Shown one piece after another: positions 1 through 10,056 of a stretch of 64,000 nt of DNA. Every line of letters begins with the position of its first letter. The stretch's first letter is position 1. Both the position numbers and the translations under genes were made by a program. Source of the stretch: Anniella stebbinsi (lineage: Eukaryota > Chordata > Lepidosauria > Squamata > Anniellidae); assembly GCA_029215795.1 (NCBI GenBank), contig JARDYH010000004.1:214684517-214748516 (forward strand), read 5' to 3'. The notes beneath the pieces were generated by a model. It made no database searches. It was given only the letters and a program-made list of their open reading frames with translations, and was not told the origin of the DNA.

Positions 1-2301
1 GAACAGTTAACCGCACCTGGACAGCAGACCGAGAAGATGCGCAGGTCACGAGGTCACAAAACACCTATTCTTCCTCATTATGGTGAGATGTATTACATTT
101 CTATTAAATTATGGTAATGACTTCTAAACTTTCATCTCTTTAGATATAAATTGGCATATGCAAATGTCATGCAAATCAGTCAACTTTTGTGATGATGCAT
201 TTCCTCTTTTCTTGGTGATGTGTGAGTGGCTATCACAGCATCCTCCTCCACTGCATCTGAGGGCCACAGGCTAGCTTAGGAGGAGGAGCAGAGGCCATGT
301 TGTACATGCAACATCTCACCTGCATTTCCTGCCCTCAGCACCTACTGCCTGAGGTGGCCATCTCATTCTACCTAATGGGAAGGCCGGCCCCTTTCATTTC
401 TGACTAATCTTTTATGAGCCCATATTGCTAGACAGCTTTCCTGTATCCTTGAGTTGCACAAGGTCATGTGGCAAAAATGTTTGTATTGAATACCCACATG
501 TTTTCATATAAACAGCTTGCAAAACCTTTATTTTGCGTAAATAGCCTGTTTAGGCAGCAGTTTAGCAAAAGAAAAAAAGAAAAATTCCCACCTCTACATG
601 AATGCTGCATCTAAATTTCACAGAAGTGAGGGGGGAAAAATCAGTCGTCTTAAATGTAAGAATGGTGTTATTTACTTGTAAATAAAGTGCCTAAAATGTC
701 TATGCATTGTACTAGGAACAATACAGCATCTGCCTGGAGGCTTACAGTCTAATACACGTGATACAAAGGGAAAAAGACAGGTCTTGGCTTATCGTGTCGC
801 AGGGCTGGAATCAAGAGTTGGTATTGTTGCATATCTCCCAAGGCCCACACCCACCAAGGGGGCCACTGCTGACCCCTGGCGTTCTTTCCTCTTCCTTGCT
901 GTTGCTGCAGTTCACCTGGCCTCTCTAAACAAGCAAGCCTTGACAGGACATGCAGCCGAAGGCAGTCCTCACTGTGCCCTCTTGCTCTGGGCGGCAGCGC
1001 AGGTTCATCCCAAAGCAAGTAAGCAAATGAACTGGGCAGCAATGACAGCAATGTAGAGGAGGTGGACTCACTCAGGAATGGGGCTCACTGAGGACATCTT
1101 GCCCCAAGGCTCTCGAAACCTGCAGTCAGCACTGCATTTTTGGGCAGTGGGCTGGAACCTTAAGTGTGCTGGTAGAAGCCATTGTTGATGCCTGCCGGAG
1201 CTCCCTTAGATTACAGAACAATATTACATCAAGGCATTACGGGAAATGTAAATAGTGGCAAGAAATCACCTGCCACCCCCGGGGAAGGGCGCTTTGCTTG
1301 GGTTCACCCCCTACCCTGGAGCCATCTCTGGAGTCAGGAACAGGACAAGTAAATTCCATCAAGAATTCTTCATTAAGTTGCCTGTATGTTTCATGACAGT
1401 GTGCAGCTTGGCTTACTTGTTTCAGTCACTTGGTGCTGGTTGGTGCTATTTGTTCTGCAAGCTGTCTTCTGCATGTGCGCTCTTCCTCACTGTGCTTCTA
1501 ACACAGCTTCCTCTGGGTTTTTCTGGCAGGGAAAAGCTGGTGGACAGATAAGCCGGAACATATGATCAAATCCCTTTGAGCATTGGTAAACGTTATGTCT
1601 CTCAGAACACTCATCCTATCTTGATCCCACAGCAGCCAGCTGGGCTGCCAGTGCATTATTGGCAGCAGCACTAAACGTGATTATCTTACTGTCCACAACA
1701 TCCTGACCAGCTACCACTGTGGGTGGTGTTGCTGGTGAGGCCTGTCCTTCCAATCAGAGCTTTTGCGGCATTCCTACCTCTTTCCCTCCTCCAAGCTTGG
1801 GGCAAGAATGCATTGCTTCCTTGAGCCAAAATATTCCAATAAGGAATCAGCCAAAGTTTTTGTCCAATGGATTCACACGAATCCCAGCTTACACATTCCT
1901 ATTGTTATTTATATGCTGCCTTATTTGTTTAAAAGACATCAAGGCGGTGGACAGCAATTTAAAACAAGAGTCTTCTGTCCAAAAGCAAACTTGAAAGAAG
2001 GAAAGAAAAGAAAACAAACTCAACAGGGTATGTTTCTATTAAAAACAGGGCAGGGTGGCAACATGCGGCCTAGAGGTGTCCCTTGGTGAGGCTGCTACAG
2101 CTGCCCCAATTAGAGTAGTGGTGTGGAATTGGACGTTTTACCACTAAGGAATGCTAAAACGGTGAAAGTTAGCTTGCTCTCAAGCAATATTTTACACTTT
2201 TAGTGTTCCATAGTCACTACAGATCACAAAATGGTCAAAATTAGCTTCAGAACAAGCTAAATTACTGACAGTGGTCCATTGCAGCTTGCTACTGAAATTC
2301 A
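1..2301. other. No gene recognised; non-coding flank
   Basis: This stretch is AT-rich, non-coding vertebrate DNA. The open frames in it are short (at most about 108 codons), overlap on both strands and resemble no family I recognise. There is no CpG island and no convincing exon with paired splice sites. Old repeat debris is likely but could not be assigned. Confidence 0.6.
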
Positions 2302-2608
2302 GGCCCCCTCCACAAGGATGCGCTTTTGCGCCCGGTTCGGGGATTATGCGCATTATCGCGGAGGCGCATTTACGGCTAATCCCTCTGCACGGGAGGCGGC
2401 GAGAGGCGGCGAAGCGCATTAATTGATGTCCAAAAAGCGCTTTAGAAGACGTTAATGCGCATAATCGCTTGTTCACACGGCGAAAATGCACTTTAACGGC
2501 CGGAGCAAAATAAAAGTCGCTATTTAACGCGCATTCGAAAATGCGCATTATTGGGGAGATAACGCGCCTGTACGCCCGTTTTGCGCTCCGCTGGTTTGGA
2601 GGTAAAAT
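2302..2608 (+). repeat. GCGCAT-rich MITE-like repeat, copy 1 (3' truncated)
   Basis: This copy begins with the family's left end (CCCCCTCCACAAGGAT), then the internal palindromic GCGCAT block and the CpG-rich middle. It stops after the sub-terminal GAGGTAAAATTT, so the last ~45 bp seen in full copies are missing. An ATT microsatellite and an L2 tail follow directly. It retains many CpGs. No target duplication was found. Confidence 0.85.
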
Positions 2609-2890
2609 TTATAATTATTATTATTATTATTATTATTTATTTCATTTCTAACCCGCCTCTCCATCTAGATCGAGGCGGGGAACAACACCAAATATAAATA
2701 TAAAACAATAAAATAGATAAACCGTTAAAACAGATAAAAACAAATACATTATTAAAAACATCTTAAAATTAAACTGGATAGGCCTGCCGGAAGAGAACAG
2801 TCTTCACGGCTTTCTTAAACGTCTCGTGTGGAGGAGGCCTCAGCGGCAAACTGCTGATGTTTTCCTTCTGGTGCCCAGCGGACTCCACAG
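2609..2890 (-). mobile_element. L2-clade LINE 3' end (minus strand)
   Basis: An ATT/ATTT tail is followed, reading right to left, by an AT-rich 3' UTR and the last codons of the reverse-transcriptase ORF, ending FKKAVKTVLFRQAYPV. The same ending occurs in the longer LINE at 59.6-60.8 kb. The UTR at about 2,690-2,755 is a near-identical inverted match to the last ~70 bases of the window. It is heavily 5' truncated and therefore dead. Confidence 0.8.
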
Positions 2891-3838
2891 TGCTTCGTGG
2901 AGTGTGGCATAGGGAGGGGTGTGTACCTGGGAACATAAATGGCCCCCCAAGTTTGTCCACCCCTGATTTAGGATGAAAAACAATCAAACTTAGAATCAAA
3001 TAGTCAAGGTCCCCTGCATTGGAGCCTAATGAATAAATGCGATACCTAGACCTTTACCATGTGCATTTCATTTGTGCCTTACACTTGCTGGCCTAACAAT
3101 TGCACATATGTGATTGAGTGATCGCCTTTGTAAGGAAATGGCTCTCATACAGGTCCTTTAATTCAATGGGATGCACTTTCTCGTAAGTGTGCTTAGCAGA
3201 GCCGGCCAAACACATTTTGCTGTCTGAATTAAGGACGAGATGGCGCTCCCGCCATTCCACAGACAGAAGCCAACTGGATGGACAACAGAATCGTTCTTCA
3301 ACGATTCTGTTGTCAGATAATGGGACAGTGCCCTCTACTGCACCTGAGGTCAGCAGACTACCTTGCTGGGTGCAGAGCAGGTTGCATCAGTCACAGCTTT
3401 GTCCTCCATCACCTTTCTGCCACTTTCCATCTCCTAGCATCTGCAGCCTAACCCTGGCCTAATACTTAGTGCTAAATCAATTGTCTGGGAGGGAGGGGAA
3501 AAAAGAAATCAACCCACCCAGGAATCGTAGGGTACTTCTAAACACAGAGGGATCCTAGTGCTTGCAGTCAAAAGAACCGATGCACCTATTCTGTCTTTTC
3601 TTCTAGAACTGGTTTTTGGAGTAATAAAAAACTGGGAGGAGCAGTGGGGAAGCACGAGAGAGATACAAATATTAGACAAAGTTGGACCCTTATAAAAATC
3701 CATGAATGCAGCTGAGCGATTGCACAACAGAAGCCTCACTTTGAAGCATCCACCATATTTACAACACAGTGCAGTCATCAGACTGTTTGAAAGAGAAATG
3801 ATAAAACAATAAATGCCTCCATCTAGTGGTTATAATGG
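2891..3838. other. No gene recognised between LINE tail and DIRS element
   Basis: Non-coding DNA with only short chance open frames. No splice-paired exon or CpG island is visible. It forms the left flank of the DIRS insertion. Confidence 0.5.
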
Positions 3839-3892
3839 GAAATGCAGGTTGCTTACCTGTAACTGTAGTTCTTCGAGTGGTCATCTGTGCAG

Positions 3893-4020
3893 TCACACAT
3901 ATGGGCTCGCGCCGGCGCCGAGCTCGCTTCGGGAAACTTCTATCTAGCTAGGATTCTTGGCGGGAACCCCTCCCCCCACCGTCCTACTGAGCATGCTCGG
4001 GGTCCCGCCTACCTCAGTTC
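3893..4020 (+). repeat. DIRS copy 1 inverted terminal repeat, 3' side
   Basis: By eye, this 128-bp block is the exact reverse complement of 9520-9647. It includes the GC-rich palindromic stretch GCGCCGGCGC. Sequence outside it (about 3840-3892) is unique to this end and is complementary to the left half of the internal complementary region. Confidence 0.93.
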
Positions 4021-4146
4021 CCTGAGACCGCAAGGCCTCGCGACCAAGGTAAAGATAAGGTATGCAATATATATATAGCTATTTGAGCATGCCAGAGTCA
4101 ACTTGACAACAGAACAGCGATGCCAAGAGGGGACGGCGGGTGGGTT

Positions 4147-4240
4147 GTGTGACTGCACAGATGACCACTCGAAGAACTACAGTTACAGGTAAGCAACCTG
4201 CATTTCTTCTTCGTGGTCTCTGTGCATCACACATATGGGC
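4147..4240 (+). repeat. DIRS copy 1 internal complementary region
   Basis: Bases 4147-4204 are the reverse complement of the outer left terminus (about 3841-3898). Bases 4205-4235 are the reverse complement of the outer right terminus (about 9640-9670). The segment therefore holds both tips fused head to tail, matching the circular-junction template required in the accepted DIRS replication model. It lies just downstream of the recombinase stop codon. Confidence 0.92.
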
Positions 4241-4286
4241 GAGTAATAAGCCAACTTACCGGAGGTGGGAGAGGCATGCTGCATGG

Positions 4287-5333
4287 TCATTGGCATATCG
4301 AAGATAGGACTGCTCTGCCAAAGGAAGAGTCCTGGCGTGCTCTAACGTCCAGGCGGTAGTGCTTCACAAAGGTAGAGGCATTGGCCCACGTGGCCGCCTT
4401 ACACAGGTCTGGGATCGTTGCGCCATGAAGGAGCGCCGTTGAGGCCGCTTGTCCCCTGGTGGAATGGGCAGTTAGCCCCGTGGGTATTTCCTGGCGCATG
4501 AGTTGATACGAGAGCACAATAGTGCCTACAATCCATTGGGAGAGACGCTGCGAGGATACAGGTAAGCCCTTATTCTTTCCCCCAAAGCAGACGAAGAGTT
4601 GACGTGACTTTCGGAACTCCTCTGAGCGCGATTTATAGAAGGCTAGAGCTCTTCTAACGTCCAGAGCGTGCAGTGTGGAGCCCAACGGATCAGAAGATGC
4701 GTTGAAGAAAGTAGGCAGTACAATGTCCTGGTTGATGTGAAAATCGGAGGCAACCTTGGGGACAAAGGATGGCGAATGACGAAGGACGACTTTGTCGCGA
4801 AAAAACTGCATGTATGGAGGATCGACAAGTAATGCCGCAAGTTCTGACGCACGCCTTGCGGACGTGATGGCAACGAGAAAAACTGTCTTCAGTGTCAACA
4901 GGCGAAGATTAGTTGTAGCTAACGGTTCAAAGGGTTTGGTAGTCAGCGCAGCCAATACGAGAGACAGACTCCACTGTGGGAGCAATGGACGAATGGGTGG
5001 AAAGAGGTTGTGCAGACCTTTAAGGAAAGCCTTGGCCAGAGGGTGCGTGAATGCCGAAAATCCGTCGATGGGGGGATGGTGGACTGTGATGGCCGCTAAG
5101 TAGACCCTGATAGACGAGAGCCGTAAGCCTGCAGTATGCAAGGAGTGAAGGAAGGCAATGACGTCGGTAATAGCAGCCGAAGTACTATCGAAGCCCTTGT
5201 GTGCTGCAAAAACTTGAAAACGTTTCCATTTAGCCAAATAAGATGATCTAGTCGCAGGTTTTCGTGACGCGTCGAGGATAGACAGTATAGGTTGAGGAAT
5301 GGCTATTCCACGCCAGAGGGCAGGAGTCTCCAT
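4287..5333 (-). CDS. DIRS tyrosine recombinase (YR)
   Basis: The protein (about 348 residues from the Met at 5333) would integrate the circular DNA copy of the element. An N-terminal SAM-like core-binding half (SYLAKWKRF, then SIRVYLAAI) leads into the catalytic half. Visible catalytic motifs are the first arginine box (ITSARRASEL), HSTRGQAAS (H-x-x-R), a tryptophan in KAATWAN, and FVKHYR with the nucleophilic tyrosine. The start is the first in-frame Met before the domain and overlaps the RT/MT stop by 31 bases in another frame; such overlap is typical of DIRS. The same frame stays open upstream to 7142, but that part is an out-of-frame shadow of RT/RNase H. No disabling change is visible, so it may be functional. 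Confidence 0.92.
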   Translation of the reverse strand: METPALWRGIAIPQPILSILDASRKPATRSSYLAKWKRFQVFAAHKGFDSTSAAITDVIAFLHSLHTAGLRLSSIRVYLAAITVHHPPIDGFSAFTHPLAKAFLKGLHNLFPPIRPLLPQWSLSLVLAALTTKPFEPLATTNLRLLTLKTVFLVAITSARRASELAALLVDPPYMQFFRDKVVLRHSPSFVPKVASDFHINQDIVLPTFFNASSDPLGSTLHALDVRRALAFYKSRSEEFRKSRQLFVCFGGKNKGLPVSSQRLSQWIVGTIVLSYQLMRQEIPTGLTAHSTRGQAASTALLHGATIPDLCKAATWANASTFVKHYRLDVRARQDSSFGRAVLSSICQ

Positions 5334-7309
5334 GCTGTGAGACGCAGAGTTTGTACGTCCGGGTGTAATATTCTGCCGTTGTCTCTGGACAGGAGATCCG
5401 GAGCGACCGGGAGACGCCACACTCGGTGGGCGGCTAGTCTGCGTAGAGGCGTGAACCACGCTTGGCGTGGCCACCATGGTGCAATCAGGATAGCGTTGGT
5501 CGGGTGCTGTTGCAGTCGTGCGACCGTTTTTGTTAACAGGGGAATCGGGGGGAACATGTAGAGGAGACCTTGTGCCCAGTCCAACAGAAAAGCGTCTCCT
5601 AGGGAGTCGTGACCTAGTCCCGCTCTTGAGCAATACGCCCGGCAAACTCGGTTGTGTGGGGTTGCAAAGAGGTCGATCTCTGGGGTGCCCCACCGTGAGA
5701 AGATGCGCTGTAGGATACGGGGGGCTAGTTCCCATTCGTGCGTGTCCTTGAAAGATCGACTTAATTCGTCGGCTTTGACGTTGGATGTTCCCGCTATGTG
5801 CAGGGCCGAGAGTCGAATGTTTCTTGCGATAGCCCAGTGTAAGATGTCCAAGGTGAGGTGGAGTAGTCGCGGGGAGCGGGTGCCGCCTTCCTTGTTGATA
5901 TACCACACCACGGACGTGTTGTCTGAGAGAACTCGCACGTGGTGTCCGTTGAGCTGGGGGAGGAACGCCCTCAGAGCTTTCTGCACCGCGAGGAGTTCCA
6001 ATTTGTTTATATGGAGGGAACTCTCTAAAGGTGACCACCTTCCTTGCACGAACAGGTTCTCCAGGTGTGCCCCCCAGCCTTGAAGCGATGCGTCGGTCGT
6101 GACAACCCTGGACGGCCCGGGATCGACGAAGGGCAGGCCCCGAGAGAGATTGCTGGGATCTGCCCACCACAGGAGCGAGCGTTTTACGTGATGCGGAATG
6201 GTAAGTACCAGCTTTCGTGGGTTCTGGAGCGGTGTATAGTGGCTCAATAAGAGTTGTTGGAGAGGACGCATTCTTAGGCGTGCCCATCTGACTACGAAGA
6301 TAGTCGCCGCCATAAGGCCTAGGAGCCGTAGTATAGTGAAGGCTGTTGCCCTCGTGCGGGTACGTAATCTGTCTGCTAAGGCCTGTAGGGTCTCCATTCT
6401 GTCCTGAGGGAGGAAGGCTCTTGTGGCGGTGGAGTCGAGACGCACACCTATAAATTGAAGTGTTGTGGCGGGTTGAAAGACTGATTTTTCGTAATTTATT
6501 TGCAGGCCCAAGGAGGAGAGGATGGACTCTACGACATGGACGTCGGCGATGGCTTGGTGGCGAGATGGAGAGACGACTAGCCAATCGTCTAGGTAAGGGT
6601 AAACTTCGATGTCGATGGACCGAAGGTGTGCACACACCACTGCCATACACTTGGTAAAGACCCTTGGGGCTGTCTTTAGCCCGAATGGGAGGACCACAAA
6701 TTGGTAGAGTTGGGGACCAATGGCGAAACGGAGATATTTCTGGTGGTCCTCGAGGATGGCTACATGGAAGTATGCATCCTTGAGGTCGATCAGTGTGAAC
6801 CAGCTGCCTCGCTTGAGGAGTGGCAGGATGGTAGAAAGAGTGATCATTCAAAACTTCCGTTGTCTGATGAATTTGTTCAGGCTCCGGAGATCCATAATAG
6901 GACGAAGTCCCCCGTCCTTCTTGTGCACTGTAAAATAGCGGGAGTAGAACCCGTTGTTTGACTGATGTGCCGGAACAGGTACGATTGCGCCCTTTTCCAA
7001 CAAAACCTTTGTTTCTTGGCGTAGGGTTTCTGATGGGGGTGTGATCTTTACAGTGCCTAGCGGAGGAAGGACTTCGAAGTCTATTGCGTATCCCCGTCGA
7101 ACTACTTGAAGAACCCACTGGTCGGTGGTGATGGATGCCCAAGAATGGAAAAAGGGCTGGAGCCTGTTCAGTGACAGAGAGGGGTGCTGTAGAGGTAAGT
7201 CAAAGGCGACGTTTTTGCTGTGGTTGTTTCGAACGAGCCTGGGAGTAGCGGAGGGCAGGTTTGTGTTGGTAAGAGGTCGACGCGCTCGGTTGCTGGTAAC
7301 GGTGAGCAC
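5303..7309 (-). pseudogene. DIRS reverse transcriptase-RNase H-methyltransferase ORF with one in-frame stop
   Basis: The frame runs from about 7309 to 5303 and overlaps the end of ORF1 by ~110 bases. A single TGA at 6850-6848 separates a 153-codon N-terminal part (with the RT entry motif RYFTVHKKDGGLRPIMDLR) from a 514-codon remainder. In the remainder, RT continues with DLKDAYFHV and the catalytic YLDD at residues 85-88. RNase H follows, with putative acidic residues D251, E283, D308 and D359. A DIRS-specific Dam-like methyltransferase region comes last (IDLFAT at 390, APWWPRQAWF at 455). RT copies element RNA to DNA and RNase H removes the RNA; the methyltransferase role in DIRS is unknown. 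The lone stop suggests very recent decay or, less likely, recoding. Confidence 0.9.
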
Positions 7310-9317
7310 GGTCCTGGCCCTGTCTGGGCTGATAGGGTATGGGTCGATACCACTTACGGGCCCGAAAAGTCTGCGCAGGGGGTTGGCTGAACCCCATCTT
7401 TTTAGCGGTCATCTTCGCCTTGTGGATAGTATCCATGGTCGAATCGGTTTGGGTATTGAACAGACCTTCCCCGTCAAAGGGCAAATCTTCGATGCGGTTC
7501 TTGGTCTCGATGGGTAGGTTAGCAGACCGCAGCCACGCGTGACGCCTGAGGGCAACCGCTCCGATCATGGCCTTAGAGCCTGAGTCCACTTGATGTCTGG
7601 CGGTGGTCATCTGCTGTTTCGATAGGCGAATGGCCTCCGCCTGGAAGACACGTGCTAGCTCACGCTGATCGTCCGGTAGGTAATCAGTTAGGTTGGAAAT
7701 CTTTTGCCATAGAAACAACTGATACCTCGCCATCATGGCCTGGTAATTAGATGTTTTCATCACCAGTGCCGCTGATGCGTATATTCTTCTCCCAAACGAG
7801 TCGAGTTTCCGGCCCTCCTTGTCGACAGGGGCTGCGTGAGATCGGCCAGATTTTCCCTGGGAGGCCTCCACCACAATAGAGTTTGGCTTTGGGTGGGTAG
7901 CCAGGAACGGTGCTTCCGTCTCTTTCACCTTATAAAGGGCGTCGAGCCGTTTTGAAGTGGGAGGCAGAGTCGCTGGGTTCGACCAGGATTGCTTGGCTGT
8001 CTTAAGCAACGTAGGGACCAGAGGGAGCGTCAATTGTGGGGTTGGTTCCGTCCTCATGACGTCGTAGATATCCCCCTCCTCTTCCTCAGGTTGTTGGACG
8101 TCAATCCCCAGTGATTGAGCGAGCCGTAGCATCTGCTCATTAAAACCCCCTAATTCCATTGTAGGAGATGCCCCCTCCTCAGTAGCGACTTGTTCAGTTG
8201 GGGATGGCACTGAAGGCGCAGGTGACAAAATTGAGGACGGGTCAGACTCGTAGTCTTCTATGGATGGTGATGGTAGCGAGTGTCGGTACCGAGGGACGAG
8301 GGATTGCTCCGGTACCGAGGAGTGCGATTGATCGCGTCGACTCGTCGGTGTGGGGAGTAACGACGTCATGCGTCGGGGTGGTACTGGGGGAGGCATGCTG
8401 TGGGAGAGATCCGAGCTGCGGTCCCAGTCCTGGGAGGCGGAGCGTGATCGTTGATAGGGCATCGGTACCGAAGCCTCGGTACCGATGGGATCAGAATACT
8501 CCTCGTCGACGACGATGATGTCGGAGGCGAAGGGGAGGATGTCTGGTGATGGCTGCTCTGTCGGTATCGGCGACGGCAGCAAGGGTGGCCGACTTGGTGA
8601 CGCGATCGGCGTCGAATGACCCAGCAGTGAATGCGTGTGCGCTGGCGAGCGACGCTTCGCCTGAGAAGGGTGACCTTCCGGTAGTGAAGAGGGGCGCTTA
8701 CGATGCATTGATGCCGTGGACGCCGACGGAAGTGAGGCCGGTACCGATGATGATTTCTTCGGTAGCGAGGTCGGTACCGATGGAGGCTGTTTAGGTAGCG
8801 CGGTGCTTATCGGCCTCAGAGGTGTCGAAGAGAGTTTCTTCGGTACCGAAGGCTTCGATGTCGACGGTCTGGTCGACGTCGATGGTCTGGTTTTCGTTGT
8901 TTTCGTCGAAGCCGAGGAGTGCTTCGATTTCTTTGCCGTTTTCCCCTTCTTATGCTTAAGAGGCGGGGGAGATGGCGGCAACGATGCCTGAACTGATGTC
9001 CGAAAAGAGGACAAGTCAGGAGTTGCTGGGCGTGAGCGTCTAGTGGCCGTTTGCCCGCGCTCCCCAGAGGGTGCTGGCCCCGGTTCCATGCGGCTCGTAG
9101 TCGGGCGGTCAATGGCGGAGAGGGCCTTACTCCAGAGGAGGCTTCGCAGACGGTCGGCCCTGTTTCTCCTGGTTTGCCTAGAGAACTTCATGCAATGGGA
9201 GCAGGAGTCAGTGATGTGACCCTCTCCCAAACAGCCCAGGCAGAGCGAATGCCCATCTGTGAGGGCTAGTTTGGCGCGGCAGCCGGAGCAGCGCTTAAAG
9301 AGCGCAGACTGCGCCAT
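7200..9317 (-). CDS. DIRS ORF1, Gag-like protein
   Basis: About 705 residues from the Met at 9317; a Met nine codons upstream is possible, but homology with copy 2 begins at MAQS/MALR. The N-terminus has a compact Cys/His cluster (CSGC, CLGCLGEGH, CSHC) conserved in the second DIRS element at 11,986, which looks like a zinc-binding module. A long low-complexity Ser/Pro/Thr/Lys-rich middle (about residues 90-360) follows, then a more ordered C-terminal domain. The expected role is a nucleic-acid-binding, particle-forming Gag-like protein; I infer this from position and composition. The frame is fully open. Confidence 0.85.
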   Translation of the reverse strand: MAQSALFKRCSGCRAKLALTDGHSLCLGCLGEGHITDSCSHCMKFSRQTRRNRADRLRSLLWSKALSAIDRPTTSRMEPGPAPSGERGQTATRRSRPATPDLSSFRTSVQASLPPSPPPLKHKKGKTAKKSKHSSASTKTTKTRPSTSTRPSTSKPSVPKKLSSTPLRPISTALPKQPPSVPTSLPKKSSSVPASLPSASTASMHRKRPSSLPEGHPSQAKRRSPAHTHSLLGHSTPIASPSRPPLLPSPIPTEQPSPDILPFASDIIVVDEEYSDPIGTEASVPMPYQRSRSASQDWDRSSDLSHSMPPPVPPRRMTSLLPTPTSRRDQSHSSVPEQSLVPRYRHSLPSPSIEDYESDPSSILSPAPSVPSPTEQVATEEGASPTMELGGFNEQMLRLAQSLGIDVQQPEEEEGDIYDVMRTEPTPQLTLPLVPTLLKTAKQSWSNPATLPPTSKRLDALYKVKETEAPFLATHPKPNSIVVEASQGKSGRSHAAPVDKEGRKLDSFGRRIYASAALVMKTSNYQAMMARYQLFLWQKISNLTDYLPDDQRELARVFQAEAIRLSKQQMTTARHQVDSGSKAMIGAVALRRHAWLRSANLPIETKNRIEDLPFDGEGLFNTQTDSTMDTIHKAKMTAKKMGFSQPPAQTFRARKWYRPIPYQPRQGQDRAHRYQQPSASTSYQHKPALRYSQARSKQPQQKRRL

Positions 9318-9519
9318 AGGCCACAGAGGACTATCTAGCAACACTACTTAAATTATTAATTAGATTGAAAATTTTTTTTTTTTTTTTTTTAAACTAAACC
9401 TAGCTAACTAACTAACTAACTAACAAGAAGGTAAATTTTTTATCTCTATTTCGTCTTCTTACAGGTCTCCGACAGAGGAAGAAGTCTCCCGCGAGGCGTT
9501 CAGCTAAGCGGTCGAAGAA

Positions 9520-9647
9520 GAACTGAGGTAGGCGGGACCCCGAGCATGCTCAGTAGGACGGTGGGGGGAGGGGTTCCCGCCAAGAATCCTAGCTAGATAG
9601 AAGTTTCCCGAAGCGAGCTCGGCGCCGGCGCGAGCCCATATGTGTGA
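9520..9647 (-). repeat. DIRS copy 1 inverted terminal repeat, 5' side
   Basis: Reverse complement of 3893-4020 without a visible mismatch. It lies upstream of ORF1 and should contain the element's promoter. The outer tip 9648-9670 is unique to this end. Confidence 0.93.
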
Positions 9648-9813
9648 TGCACAGAGACCACGAAGAAGAATTTGAGATTTTGAATTCCAGATAGCAGCAG
9701 CTGGACCTTCAGGAAGAAGATTAAACAGTTTGGACTTCTGCAGTGATTGCACGCTCTCCAACTATGTCTATTTTCTCTCCATGGATGGCACTGCACAAAC
9801 ATTTGCCATATTC

Positions 9814-9890
9814 ATTTATTCATTTATTTCATTTTATTTCTATATCATCCAATAGCCCAAGCTCCCTGGGCAATTCACAACAATGAAAGT
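9814..9890 (-). repeat. L2-like LINE 3' tail fragment
   Basis: Reading right to left, the sequence carries the CCCAGGGAGCTTGGGCTATTGG-like tail that ends L2 LINEs in this window (compare 10,640 and 30,905), followed by a T/A-rich TTTATT tail. Only the tail remains. Confidence 0.6.
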
Positions 9891-10056
9891 GAAATTGTCC
9901 ACATCTGAGGGTCCAGCTCAGCAGTTCCCAAGCCTTTGGATGTGAAGTAGGTAGACCCTCGATGTAGGGCCTTTTCAGATGTGGCACCAAAATCACACAG
10001 TGCTTGTATGAAGGAGCCCCCCTTGGGCTCCTTCCCTTTCAACTACGAGACTCTTT

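Larger units (their letters stand above)
3840..9670 (-). mobile_element. DIRS-type tyrosine-recombinase retrotransposon, near-complete
   Basis: The element is about 5.83 kb, transcribed on the minus strand. In transcript order it has ORF1 (Gag-like), RT/RNase H/adenine-methyltransferase-like and tyrosine recombinase, flanked by identical 128-bp inverted repeats (3893-4020 and 9520-9647) and carrying an internal complementary region at 4147-4240. The outer tips differ (left AATGCAGGTTGCTTACCTG; right ACCACGAAGAAGAA) and are joined head to tail in the internal complementary region. This is the hallmark of DIRS elements, which replicate through a circular intermediate and integrate with a recombinase, without a DDE integrase. 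No target duplication is visible, as expected. One internal stop interrupts the RT frame; the other two ORFs are open. The identical repeats and open frames suggest a recent insertion. Confidence 0.95.

Noticed and set aside
5334..7142. N-terminal ~600 residues of the 951-codon minus-strand open frame as a protein domain
   Set aside because: It overlaps RT/RNase H in another frame, is Pro/Ser/Arg/His-rich and has no recognisable motif. Only the recombinase part is annotated as protein.
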